Shown here: positions 19,973-30,028 of the stretch, piece after piece
Numbering within the stretch: position 1 is the stretch's first letter
Layout of the letters: every line of letters starts with the position of its first letter
Assembly (NCBI RefSeq): GCF_902806685.2
Contig: NC_048554.1
Coordinates: 2,604,001 to 2,668,000 of the forward strand
Direction of reading: 5' to 3'
Origin: Maniola hyperantus
Taxonomy: Eukaryota; Arthropoda; Insecta; Lepidoptera; Nymphalidae
DNA length: 64,000 nt
Notes under the pieces: generated by a model
Seen by the model: the letters and a program-made list of their open reading frames with translations, nothing else
Told to the model about the DNA's origin: nothing
The model's database searches: none
Program-made: the position numbers and the translations under genes

Positions 19973-20404
19973 GTTTTAGGGTCCCGTACCTCCAAAAGAA
20001 AAACGGAATCCTTATAGGATCACTTTGTTGTCTGTCTGTTTGTCGGTGTGTCAAGAAACCTACAGGGTACTTCCCGTTGACCTAGAATCATGAAATTTGG
20101 CAGGTAGGTAGGTCTTATAGCAGACATTCGGGGAAAAATCTGAAACCGTGAATTTGTGGTAACATCACACAAAAAAATTAAATTGTGGTCATGAACTAAT
20201 AATTAGTATTTTCAATTTTCGAAGTAAGATAACTATATCAAGTGGGGTATCATATGAAAGGTCTTCACCTGTGCATTCTAAAACAGATTTTTATTTATTT
20301 TTATGCATCATAGTTTATGAATTATCGTGCAAAATGTCGAAAAAATACGACTGTAGTACGGAACCCTCGTTGCGCGAGCCTGACTCGCACTTGGCCGGTT
20401 TTTT
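19973..20404 (+). repeat. GTTCCGTAC-family repeat, full length
   Basis: TTTTAGGGTCCCGTACCTCC to CGCACTTGGCCGGTTTTTT; colinear with 17530-17996. Confidence 0.7.
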
Positions 20405-20735
20405 ACTAGCTCAACACGTTTCAGCGGTCGGGCAACTGATTAAGATCGTTTGTACTATCTAGCACCGTGAGAAGACAGCGTAAATGTGAACTCAAATATA
20501 CTCACATCACATCATGACATCAGTATGTCTTTCAAAAGATATCGAGCGTTACATTTCAAAGAAATTTCATTTTGCAAGTGCTTCAGGGATGTCACGCAAA
20601 ATAACAAATTAATTTTTCAAGCTCATTGCAAAGGATCATATTTATCAAATAAAGTTAATTTTCTTAAGAAAGTAATGTGACAGGAATCCAGTAGGTTGAT
20701 TCCGGAAAACCTGCATAAATCATTATTACAATCGC

Positions 20736-20872
20736 TTTTTTTTAATTTTTTTTTGAGAATATTAGCCATGTTAAATGACTAAAATTCCCCTTTCCTCTCC
20801 AACTAAGCGTCAGGCTTGTGCTAGAAATAGGTACGACAATAGTGCAACGGGCGGGGTTTGAACCGTTGACCT
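20736..20872 (-). mobile_element. tRNA-derived SINE, family 3, minus copy of an inverted pair
   Basis: A-rich tail to the left, then the complement of the family 3 body (CCTTTCCTCTCCAACTAAGC, TACGACAATAGTGCAACGGG) and B-box complement GGGGTTTGAACCG. It faces the plus copy 90 bp away. Confidence 0.75.
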
Positions 20873-20962
20873 TTGTTGTGATTTTTGGTATTTATGGTTT
20901 TCTTGCTGCAACAATCATTGTAGCCAATAGTGAGTCGGATTCTACCGTAACCGAGCCACATT

Positions 20963-21150
20963 GAAGCCTCAATAGCTCAACCGGTAAAGGAGTGGACTGA
21001 AAACCGAAAGGTCGACGGTTCAAACCCCGCCCGTTGCACTATTGTCGTACCTACTCCTAGCACACTGCACAAGCCTGACGCTTAGTTGGAGAGGAAAGGG
21101 GAATATTAGTCATTTAACATGGCTAATATTCTTTAAAATAAATAAAAAAA
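20963..21150 (+). mobile_element. SINE family 3, full length, plus copy of the inverted pair
   Basis: Head AATAGCTCAACCGGTAAAGG (A box) and GGTTCAAACCC (B box), body TGCACTATTGTCGTACCTAC, TTAGTTGGAGAGGAAAGGGG, tail TAAAATAAATAAAAAAAA. Confidence 0.8.
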
Positions 21151-21550
21151 AATCTTTTTGTATACCTACTGCTCCGCTATGAGTAAAGGACGATTTCGAC
21201 TTTAGGTTAGTGATATTATTTTTCGTCGGATGTCCATTTGAATTTAAGTTCTAGTTTGCTTATGAACAAAATCAAAGATCGTAGTAACCCTAGCTATTAA
21301 AACACCGTGACGACAATAAAGCTTTACATTTCTCCCTCGTGGTGTGTTATTTGTTTAATTCAATCGGATTCTATTGTCGGAGCTCGCCGAGTTACGGCAC
21401 ATTATATTATATGATAAATCCTTTTACGGCGTTCGCTACAAAATTCGACGTAAAATACATAAATTAAGCATTATTTTGTCTGTAGCACATGTACTATGTT
21501 GCTGCTGTAAATGGCTGCTGCAAATATAACATCTACCCGTTGAGCTATTG

Positions 21551-21625
21551 AGGCTAGTGCGTAAGCAATATCCGAGTTCAGTCCGAGTTTTTACATCCGT
21601 ATTTTCACGGACTCGGATCGAATGA
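21551..21625 (-). repeat. Short repeat TTTTCACGGACTCGGATC
   Basis: GTATTTTCACGGACTCGGAT followed by GAATGAGTGCGTAGCCGC also occurs at 42081-42125 and 60668-60712 with few changes. Family unknown. Confidence 0.5.
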
Positions 21626-21834
21626 GTGCGTAGCCGCTGTTAGTATGTCGATTTCTCTTGCACCGCAAATATTGGCTAAATGCTGAATATTCTGATGCTA
21701 AGGCCGCAGTTATTAGTAAATAGAGGAAGCACGGTGAGCTTCCATCAACAAATACATACTTAGCCATATAAATACTCATTACATACTCATACAAATATTA
21801 TGGTGACAATAATCGATTAATCAATTTTATATAG

Positions 21835-21993
21835 GTCCCGCTAATTGCTATTGCACTGGAACCATGTCTCATTAGCATCGAAATGACGTCATTTTGACGT
21901 GAGCCGAAATAAAAATGTACAATCAGCTCGAAACTTCAGTCTAGTGCTGACGTCACTAAAATGGCGGCCACGCGCATTAGCAATTTGCGGGAC
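21835..21993. mobile_element. MITE with GTCCCGC inverted ends
   Basis: GTCCCGCTAATTGCTATTGC at the left; GCATTAGCAATTTGCGGGAC at the right. Internal GACGTCATTTTGACG. 159 bp, non-coding. Confidence 0.6.
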
Positions 21994-22546
21994 AAAATAG
22001 GAGAATTTGCTACAAAAAAGGAGCAAATAGAGAACGAAGAAGACAAGTCATAACTTAAACAAATGTAAATTGTTTATAGAAGCACTATTATTATGTATTA
22101 AATAGTAGACGGAATGACACACTTCATTTAAACCTTCGTTTTTTTTTGCTGTGTCTAAATTGGACTTGTTAAACATTCTTAATGTTGATAATTTAAAAAA
22201 AAAACTAAATAAGCGGACAACGAAAAAAACTATTCATTAAAAATCCAAGCTAAATCCACTTCAATCTACCTTTTAAAATTACCCGACATAAAATATATAA
22301 TGGCCTTTATAACTAACTAAACTGGGGAAGTATACGGATAAATGGTGCAGTGAATAAAACATTAAGCCGGCACTGCAATTGGCTAAAAATAGCGCGCTTT
22401 TAAAACTTATGCCTGAACGAAAATTGAAGGCGGGGAGAGCGACTTATAAACCGGTAGACTGCAATACCACCATATTGCAGCTCTTATTGCCTGCATTATA
22501 CAGAGTGTAACCAGAACGCTGGCAAAAACGAAGACAGTTACCAAAT

Positions 22547-22772
22547 TTTGTTAAAGACTGATATACTTTTTATCCCGGAAAATCAAAGAGTTCCATACGA
22601 TTTTTAAAAACTTAAATCCGTGTGGATGAAATCGGGGGCATCATTTGTGTGGTACGGAAATAATTTGCACCTCGGAGGCGGATACAAGCTACTTTTTGTC
22701 CCGGAAAATCAAAGAGTTGCCATAAGATTTTTAAAACCAAAATTCATGTGGACGAAGTGGCGGGCAACGTAG
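22547..22772 (+). mobile_element. Two partial Helitron-like copies
   Basis: TTTTTATCCCGGAAAATCAA at 22567 and again as TTTTTGTCCCGGAAAATCAA at 22692, each followed by a decayed 3' end (GATGAAATCGGGGGC; GACGAAGTGGCGGGC). Confidence 0.55.
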
Positions 22773-22798
22773 TTAGTAACTGTATAAATTTAACTAGA

Positions 22799-23061
22799 AT
22801 TAAGTCTTATAGCACACGTAAGGGTACAAATCCGAAAACCGCGAATCACAAAAAAAAATGTGTTCATGAACAAATAATTAGTATTTTCAACTTTCAATGC
22901 GAGATACTTGTACTTGATATATTACTTGTATATTCTAAACCAGATTTTTATTTATTTTTATGCATAATAGTTTTTGATTTATCGTATAAAAATTTCAAAA
23001 AAATACGACTATAGAACGGAGCCCTCGGTGCGCATGTCTGACTCGTACTTGTCCGGTTTTT
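22799..23061 (+). repeat. GTTCCGTAC-family repeat, 3' half
   Basis: Runs from TCTTATAGCACACG to GACTCGTACTTGTCCGGTTT, just before the Helitron scrap that holds the CAGGG transposon. Confidence 0.6.
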
Positions 23062-23497
23062 CACAGTACAGCAGGGCTATTCTGTAAAGCATTTTTCGTA
23101 ATTCGACTAGTGAATTCGCGATGAGTTTGATCATTTGTATTCTGTAAAACTCGATAGTACAGGTGGTGCCGCATTGACGAATGCGGCGGTGAGATAAACT
23201 ACTTGGTCAGGATAAATGAGGCACAAGTGGTATTCTCTAACGCCATTTCTTGGTTCGATCGAGCTTCGATTGTCGAATTACGTCATCTCAAAGCTCGAAT
23301 CCACTTGTCAAATATAAAGTTATGTGAGAGCTATCGAATTCGGAGTGAATTTTTGCTTTAGTGATTTTAATTGATTTTATATAAAACATTTAAGCTTTAA
23401 TTTAAGTGATAAGTTGTTTTAAGTAAAATAATTAGTTTATCAGTTACATTTTGTTAGTCAGTATTGGTTAGTAGGTACCTATAGAATTATTACTACC

Positions 23498-23879
23498 ATG
23501 GCTCGATTGTGTTCAATTTCTTATTCATCATCATCAACCAATAGACGTCCACTGCTCGACATAGGTCTCTTGTAGGGACTTCCACACGCCACGGTCTTGC
23601 GCCGCCTGGATCCAGCGGCTCCCTGCGACTCGTCTGATGTCGTCCGTCCACCTAGTGGAGGGTCTTCGACGAAAAAAGTCGACGTCAAGCGAATGAGATT
23701 CGTAATTCACTTACTATTATTTAATAATTACTCGAGACTTTGTTTTTAATTACCGACTCTCCGAAGAGTTAATAGAACATTTATTGGAAGAAATAAAACA
23801 TCAAGATTTGTTTACCAAATATTATTTTCGGTTTAAAGGAATATTTATTTTCTCAAAAATAATAATAATATTCACTTAA
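23498..23879 (+). pseudogene. Transposase-like N-terminal remnant, interrupted by an RTE fragment
   Basis: An ATG in good context (TACCATGG, 23498) opens MARLCSISY, then the frame is interrupted by a nested RTE 3' piece at 23522-23674. Beyond it a frame runs to a TAA at 23877-23879 with RDFVFNYRLSEELIEHLLEE. That helix-rich stretch resembles the region before the catalytic domain in HARBI1-type transposases, but no DDE residues survive and the resemblance is weak. Its position near the left end, convergent with the Myb gene, fits a two-gene transposon whose transposase has been deleted. Confidence 0.3.
23522..23674 (-). mobile_element. RTE-type LINE, 5'-truncated 3' end, nested in the CAGGG transposon
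   Basis: On the minus strand it carries the end of the RT ORF (the GGTGGACGGACGACAT block, then the AGTCGCAGGGAGCCGCTGG block) and the TCATCATCATCAACC tail. It is younger than the transposon it interrupts. Confidence 0.75.
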
Positions 23880-24020
23880 CTAAAATTTTGTACATATTTT
23901 AATTTTAGTAGGTACTTACGCAGAAGTGTGCATGTATTATATTATAATTCTATTTTCCTTTATTCTTATACCTAAACTATTTACCTAATTACAATATTAC
24001 CTAACTTAACTAATATAAAT

Positions 24021-25413
24021 TTAGTTATGGGGTATTGGGGTTGCCAGAAATCTCTCTGTCATTCTGGAGAATTGAGACCACCGTTGAGTTGGAGATGCCA
24101 CTGTTTGGCGTCTTTGGCGACGGTTGGATGGCGCTAGAACAAAAATAACTTCTTAGTAGAATTTATAAAGTAAGTAATTTAGTAGAATTTATATTAATTT
24201 ATTAAGTTAAAGTCAATCTATCCTTATTCAAATCTGTTGGTATATTTACAGACACAAACAATAATTTTATTATTGGGTAGGTACTCTAAATCTATCGCAT
24301 TTTCTAGTTATCTTGTAAATTATAATTACTTGTCATCGGGGAAGGTGGCTGGTTCTGTGCTGGTGATCCCAACAGCCAACTTTGGGCATTAAGCGTGCGC
24401 CGTGAGGGATGAGCACCCGAGCCCGAGGGTGTTGTAGGCAAAGGCGGTGGTCCACTAACTCCAGCTGGTGGGGTGTGCGGTGGGGAAGGAGGTACAGGCA
24501 GAACACTCTGATTCTGAAAAAAGTAGGTATAATAATATTAGATATGTATATTTTATGTAAATTTGATAAGATATTATTAGTAACTAACTCAACTAAAAAA
24601 AAATCAATAGCAAATTAGCCTTACCCTAGCAGAAATGACTATATCTGATAGTGTGCTCGGAGTGCTTCTGTAACATTGATGGTCCTAAAACAAATTTAAA
24701 TAATGTGAATAAAACAATAAAATGTAAATAAATGCATAATATAGTATTTCTATTTATTACTGACAGATGTTTGTTTAAAAATAAATTACTTTAAATACAA
24801 TACTTGAGCTATTCTGTTATATAAATACATCTAACAAGTTTACCACAGGGAGCATTTTGAAAGAGATAATATAATGTTTAGACCCCAAATTTTAGTTGGG
24901 GTTTTTAAAGTTAGTAGATTATGTACAACAGAATTAGTTACCTACACTAAATACTTTTTTTAATGTCACACCATTGAGGCAAAGCATTAGGTGAGATGTT
25001 AATGCTAATAACCGGGACCAACAGCTTAAGTGTAACCAGGGTTTTTTAAACAATGTTTCACTTCTTTACATGTAAACCATTCACTTACTTCTGTTTGTGG
25101 CAGTGGAGCATCTATCTCCAAACTTTGGTCCACTGTTTTGAAGTTTTAACACAGCCTCCAAGGCTGTTTAGTTGGAGTTCCAGTGTCTCCCAAGATCTTC
25201 GGGCTGCGTCCCTTGCACTAGGTACTTTAGAGAAACCCTTTGCAAGGCGTGGGTTTCTCTCCAAGTACTCCAAAAGAGACTCAATTTGAGCCCGAGAAGG
25301 ATGCGACGCTCTTTCCGTGATGCTGTATTACGAAATGTAATCTTGTTAGACACGAATTGTTAGATATGAACATAATTTGTAACTAAAGAGCAAAATTACA
25401 ATACTTACTTCAT
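24021..25413 (-). CDS. Zeste-like Myb/SANT DNA-binding protein, five-exon transposon gene (frame-damaged)
   Basis: Predicted exons on the minus strand: 25413-25409 (ATGAA only), 25322-25089, 24684-24625, 24513-24330, 24133-24021 (stop TAA at 24021-24023). Donors are GTAAGT, GTAAGT, GTAAGG and GTAATT; acceptors are AATACAG, GTTTTAG, TTTTTTCAG and TTGTTCTAG. Phases agree across the exon 1-2, 3-4 and 4-5 joins. Exon 2 encodes a Zeste-type Myb domain: RASHPSRAQIESLLEYLE, RSWETLELQLNSLGG, KQWTKVW with the three tryptophans expected for the helices. Exons 4-5 encode a proline-rich stretch and an Arg-rich tail (RRQRRQ). One defect: in exon 2 the frame stops at 25112-25114 and the last bases fit the next frame, a one-base shift or a short deletion at a TTGG repeat. 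Family role: sequence-specific DNA binding, often a transposon accessory protein. Confidence 0.6.
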
Positions 25414-25911
25414 TTTTTGGAAACTTTTTCCTCAACAAATCCTTTAAAATCCACAAAACAATAGTTACTTTTAATCCACAATTTCGAATTCGATCACTAA
25501 TGTCACTTGGTTTGTAAACAAACTTAAAACTTTTTAATTCGCAGCCATCTTGCGACAAAGACCGGTAGGTGCTAAATGTAATTTCGGTATCTTATACGTT
25601 AAAAAATGAGATTTATTTTTTTATGTGTACATTTTTTTGTACCAAAACTATAAATCATACATTTTATTAGAAATGTGTACGTATTTTGATAAAAGACGGA
25701 TTTAAAAATTTTACCGATTCGCTTTACCATAGAGGACACATCCCTAGTCGTTCGAGTTCGCATTCCGAACTCACTTCACTTCGCATGTGCGTAGCAGATG
25801 TTTACAGAATACCAAACCAAGGTGAAGTGAGTTTGCTTTCGAAGTGAGCTATCTCACTTGAGTGAGCCTCGATATCGAGATGTTATTTTAGTGAATAGCC
25901 CTGCAGTACAG

Positions 25912-26035
25912 TTTACAACCACTCAACCGATTCAGAAGACAGACATAGGATACTTTTCCTCCCGGAAAATCAAAACCGGTTCCCGGTTCTCACGGGAACG
26001 GGACGGTTTTTATAAACTCTAAATCCATGTTTAAT
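25912..26035 (+). mobile_element. Helitron-like remnant split by the CAGGG transposon
   Basis: TTTACAACCACTCAACCGAT, then CATAGGATACTTTTCCTCCC and GGAAAATCAAAACCGG. Its left half (TTTTTCACAGTACAG) is on the other side at 23058-23071. Confidence 0.55.
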
Positions 26036-26389
26036 ATTTACATATACTTAACATAATGACTTCTCTACTTTTTTTATAATTCACACGAGGCAGGGTGTGA
26101 AAGTATGCGCGGAGGTAGGTAGAAAGGTAACACTTCAAAATTTTAATTAAAAAGTTAGACAGAGTGTCATATTCGTGCCGGCATTAAAAGTTTACGGCTT
26201 CGCAGATAAGGCTCTCCGCCCAAGTCAGACTTTTTGTACGTCCAATAAATAATCAAGCCGATAATGTCACCGACTTTTATCAAAGATTTTTTACCGACTT
26301 TTTGTAGGACGTGTACGTTTCAATATTGCAATCTGTATGTTTCATTTCAGCCGACAAAAATCAGTCACTGACTGTCGGACATGGGCGGA

Positions 26390-26571
26390 GCACCTAACAG
26401 CCCGTTTCTTGTCGGCTGTCGGGCCCGGATTTTAATCGGACGTTCCTGTGGCAGAAAATTTTATATTTTTCACACTTGTCTAAAACGGATTTTGTGTCAA
26501 AATGTTCTGTCACTGGAACATCCGATTAAAATCCGGGCCGACAGCCGACAAGTGGGAACGGGCCTACGTGC
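26390..26571. repeat. Inverted-repeat element, about 55-bp arms
   Basis: GCCCGTTTCTTGTCGGCTGT and CCCGGATTTTAATCGGACGT on the left pair with the right arm over about 55 bp with few mismatches; loop about 70 bases. The 92-codon frame spans it and is incidental. Confidence 0.65.
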
Positions 26572-26754
26572 AGACTGCCGACTGAACGGCGCCGCTTTCA
26601 TTTTAATGCGACGAATTTTGGCAATAAAAACCGGAGCAGTGCGAGTGCAGATATGCTAGATTATTTATTAAAGAGATTTATGACTATCTCAGTCCTACAA
26701 AAAATAATTACTTAGATCATATGATCTGACATTTCTAGATTACTTATTTTTGAG

Positions 26755-26797
26755 AGCGGTGATAGCTTAGTGGGTAAGACCTCTCTTCTGTGTGCTA
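26755..26797 (+). mobile_element. SINE family 1 head fused to a Helitron-like end
   Basis: GTGATAGCTTAGTGGGTAAG has the family 1 A box; 12 bases after CTCTCTTCTG it runs straight into the Helitron-like GCTAGCTTTTCACGG. Confidence 0.4.
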
Positions 26798-26945
26798 GCT
26801 TTTCACGGTCCATTCGTTTAACCGATTTTGCGTACAGAAATAGCTTATGAATATCTCGAATATATTGTTTATCTCGGAAAGTCAAATTTTCCACGCGATT
26901 TTAATCATCCTAAATTTGCGCTGAAGAAAGAAACGTAAGAAATCA
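26797..26945 (+). mobile_element. Helitron-like element, 5' truncated
   Basis: GCTAGCTTTTCACGGTCC, GTTTAACCGATTTTGCG and CCACGCGATTTTAATCATCC; no CTAG end. Confidence 0.5.
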
Positions 26946-27489
26946 AGTATTCTCATAACAATGGAATATTTGTCATAAATGTAGGTGGTAAAGTTTGAAG
27001 CGTCGTCGTAACGTTTTGTGGAGTTTACGTGACTCGCTATCTTTGTACAACACTTTGCATGTCAATCCCCCAGGGTTTTGGTAAACAAGGCAAGCGCAAA
27101 AACGGGGTACACCTGTCACCTGACATGACAAAAAGTCTACGTTAAGAGAAGAAATCCTAGCGCGCTTCCTAGCGTTTTCCATATAAGCGTAGTTTGGTTC
27201 AACTCAATGAGAGAATTGGGTTGAAATATCGACAAATAAAAACAAAAATTAATCGTGGTATGTACCCGTTTTATACATTAAAATATGTCAATGAGAGAAA
27301 TCAAAATCTCTAAAATAATATGAATTTAAATCAAATATTTTAACTAAAACCTGGCAAACAACAGATATTAGTTTCTAGAACGTATCTACAAAATTTCAAT
27401 GACTTTGTTTAGTTAATATTCGAAAAGGAGACAAAATCATCTGTATGGAGCTCGATACGAATAAACTCCTCTTAATGGCTCTAAATAAA
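26946..27489. other. No gene seen
   Basis: A 69-codon minus frame (27182-26973) has no family resemblance. Confidence 0.4.
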
Positions 27490-27806
27490 GCTGTGATAGC
27501 CTAGTTGTTAGGACGTCCACCTTCTAATCGGAGGTCGGGGGTTCGATCCCGGGCACGCACCTCTAACTTTTCGGAGTTTTGTGCGTTTTAAGTAATTAAA
27601 TATCATTTGCTTTAACGGTGAAGGAAAACATTGTGAGGAAACCTGCATGCCAGTTCTCCATAATGTTCTCAAAGGTGTGTGAAGTCTTCCAATCCGCACA
27701 TGGCCAGCGTGGTAGACTATGGCCAAAACCCTTCTCACTCTCAGAGGAGACCCGTGCTCTGTAGTGAGCCGACGGCGCGCGGCGATGGGTTGATCATGAT
27801 CATGAC
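27490..27806 (+). mobile_element. tRNA-derived SINE, family 1, full length
   Basis: Best copy of family 1. The head has an A box (TGATAGCCTAGTTGTTAGG) and a B box (GGTTCGATCCC at 27540-27550), the internal promoter of RNA polymerase III. The body runs TAACGGTGAAGGAAAACATT, GAGGAAACCTGCATGCC, AATCCGCACATGGCCAGCG, GAGGAGACCCGTGCTCTG and ends in TGGGTTGATCATGATCATGA. Non-coding and dependent on a LINE for movement. Confidence 0.85.
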
Positions 27807-28067
27807 GAAAGGATCTAAATAATGTTACATAAGGTCATAACCGTCGTTTTGTCGTAGGAGAGACATATTTATATATCATTGTCGTAGCATGGTCGTAGCA
27901 CGTGATCTACGTAGCACATAAGCCGTGAGTAAATACACAATTTCCATTTACCGCAGTACGGTGTTCATTCTCGCACTGCGTACGAATGCGTTTGAATTGT
28001 GCCAAGTACATGCATTATGCATTCTGCCTTATTTCCATGTAAATACTAGCTAATTCTATAGATCATC

Positions 28068-28248
28068 ATCTCAACCCATCGCCGCTGGTTATTACCACAC
28101 CATACGGGTCTTCTGACTCCTCTCGGTATGATTAGGGTTGGGGACATAGTACACCACGCTGGCGTGCGGATTGGCAGGCTTCACACACCTTTGAGAATAC
28201 TATGGAAAACTCAGGCACGTAGTTTTTCCTTCACCACTAACTACTAAT
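28068..28248 (-). mobile_element. SINE family 1, body fragment
   Basis: Contains CATCGCCGCTGG, CACGCTGGCGTGCGGATTGG and TTTTTCCTTCACCA. No head. Confidence 0.6.
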
Positions 28249-28250
28249 CA

Positions 28251-29401
28251 ATTACACCACTAGTATAAGTCGTAACCACAAGGCGATCAATGCTTACTTA
28301 TTCTTCAGATGGTCTTAACAATTTATTGATTTTTTAGTTTATCGTCATTCCTCGTTAGGCACATCAACGTCTTTACGTCAACGGCATAAGACGTTAATTC
28401 GTTACCATGTGCGAAAGCATCGTTGTGAAAGTTGACGACCTCCGCCTTTTTGGAAGTCAGTTAAAATATGTGTAGAAAACGCGCAAAAACTAGTTAAATA
28501 CCAAACAAGGGAAACATGCTTCGCTAGGAAGAGTGATAAACAAACAAACTTGCACAAACTCTCTCAGTAAAAGTTGGCCAACTGCCACTATACGGAGGCT
28601 CGGTGCTCAGGTGCTCTCGCTCCAGTTGTCGCGCCGTAAACCATCCTGTGATATGCCGCGACGCCTTGACACGTTACTGTACAAGCTTAGGCACAACACA
28701 CACCTGCAGAGTGTGGTGCCGAGCGCAGCGTCTCTATACCCAATTGCGGCGAAGCCTAAATGGAGGTTTAAGTGTTTTACCTGGATATATGTATGTAATG
28801 TCCGTTTTTATGTTCGCTGGTAACTACTCAACGGTTAAACCGATTATGATAAATGATACTTCATTTGATTCGTCTTGATGGCACGAGTGTTACCGCGTAC
28901 ATAAAATTCATAAAAAATCTAAATGACGGATTTTATGTGCGGGCTGAAAAAGATGCTGTGCCAACCACAGTCAGGGTTTTTTTTAAAACTTTTGAATTAC
29001 TGCTGAAATAAATAATGACAATACAAAAATACTAGTTAGATAAGTACTTCATCGTAGCGTGATCTAGAACCTTTCGTATGACTTCGAATAGCGTCATCTG
29101 GTGTCTGTATGTAGAGAACACCACATACCGATACCATGACTGAGTGAATGTTCGCATGTTCTAACAATACAGCACAATAAGTTTGTAACAAAAGTCCTCA
29201 CCTGACTGATTTCCAATTTGGTTTTCAAGTTAAGTATGCTTGGGGTCTCAAAGGCAAGTTCCCAAGCTCACTTGATGGAAGTCACGGGAACTTATTAATC
29301 TCGTCCTTAGCAAGCGAGCATTCCTCACTGAACGATGTAACTTTGTTATACGACACACACTGCTGTATTGAGTACTAGAGGACTTTAGCTGTCGTTTACT
29401 T
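28251..29401. other. No recognised feature
   Basis: Overlapping 91- and 96-codon plus frames at 28533-28878 are Arg/Cys-rich without a domain and have no splice partners that I can support. Confidence 0.35.
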
Positions 29402-29640
29402 GACGACCTCCGTGGCGTAGTCGTAAGCAATGTGGTGTTATTAGTGGGAAGTTCCGGGTTCGATTCCTGACAGGGGTTTGGAATTTTATGATTTCTAAAT
29501 TTCTGTCTGGTCTGGTAGGCTTCCGCCGTGGCTTGTTATCACCCTACCGGCAAAGTCGTGCCGCCAAGCGATTTAGCATTCCGGTACGATGCCGTGTAGA
29601 AACCAAAGGGGTATGGGATTAATATAAACTGCCATACCAT
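29402..29640 (+). mobile_element. tRNA-derived SINE, family 2, plus copy of an inverted pair
   Basis: Head with TGGCGTAGTCGTAAGCA and B box GGTTCGATTCC; body TGGTCTGGTAGGCTTCCGCC, AGTCGTGCCGCCAAGCGATT, CCGTGTAGAAACCAAAGG. It faces the reverse copy at 29690-30028. Confidence 0.75.
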
Positions 29641-29641
29641 A

Positions 29642-29686
29642 CCGTAGACTATAGCCAAATCCTTGTCATTCAGAGGGGAGACTCAG
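29642..29686 (+). mobile_element. SINE family 1 scrap
   Basis: GTAGACTATAGCCAAATCCT, then GAGGGGAGAC, lodged between the two family 2 copies. Confidence 0.45.
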
Positions 29687-29689
29687 AAG

Positions 29690-30028
29690 TTTTTTTATTT
29701 ATTCAGATACAAGTTAGCCCTTGACTGCAATTTCACCTGGTGGTAACTGATGATGCAGTCTAAAATGATAGCGGGCTAACCTGGAAGGGGTATGGCAGTT
29801 TTTATTAAACCCATACCCCTTTGGTTTCTACACGGCATCGTACCGGAACGCTAAATCGCTTGGCGGCACGGCTTTGCCGGTAGGGTGGTAACTAGCCACG
29901 GCCGAAGCCTCCCACCAGACCAGACCAGAAATTTAGAAATTATAAAATTCCAAACCCCTGCCAGGAATCGAACCCGGCACCTCCCACTATTAAGACCACA
30001 GCGCTCACCACTGCGCCAGGGAGGGGAG
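29690..30028 (-). mobile_element. SINE family 2, full length, minus copy of the inverted pair
   Basis: On the minus strand: A box TGGCGCAGTGGTGAGCGC, B box GGTTCGATTCC, body as above, then the 3' part TAGACTGCATCATCAG ... ATTGCAGTCAAGGGCTAAC and an A-rich tail. The 3' part matches jockey-like LINE ends in this window. A short frame on the plus strand with a run of GAT codons just to the right is not a gene. Confidence 0.8.

Larger units (their letters stand above)
21151..22546. other. Unassigned apart from one short repeat and one MITE
   Basis: No coding signal in either strand; low-complexity A/T runs near 22130-22210. Confidence 0.45.
23072..25903. mobile_element. DNA transposon with CAGGG ends and 8-bp target duplication, carrying a Zeste-like Myb gene
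   Basis: Seen: CAGGGCTATTC at 23072-23082 and its exact reverse complement at 25893-25903; similarity continues to about 17 bp with two mismatches. The bases outside are CAGTACAG on both sides (23064-23071 and 25904-25911). The motif TATTCTGTAAA recurs near both ends (23078-23088, 23138-23148, and reversed at 25801-25811). Removing the element joins the two halves of a Helitron-like repeat (23061 to 25912), which supports the edges. Known: CAGGG-type termini with 8-bp duplications having a central TA are typical of hAT (Buster-like) elements. Inside are a spliced minus-strand Myb/SANT gene and a broken plus-strand remnant, a gene pair more usual in PIF/Harbinger. Superfamily is therefore unsettled. 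An RTE fragment is nested at 23522-23674. Confidence 0.8.

Noticed and set aside
25346..25558. 70-codon minus frame with a good ATG as the start of the Myb gene
   Set aside because: Its frame does not join the Zeste-like frame across the donor at 25408. The ATG at 25411-25413 does, in the right phase.
27490..27560. tRNA gene from A and B boxes
   Set aside because: The boxes belong to SINE heads (also at 20963, 29402, 61257). No complete cloverleaf or CCA-ready acceptor stem is present, and SINE bodies follow directly.
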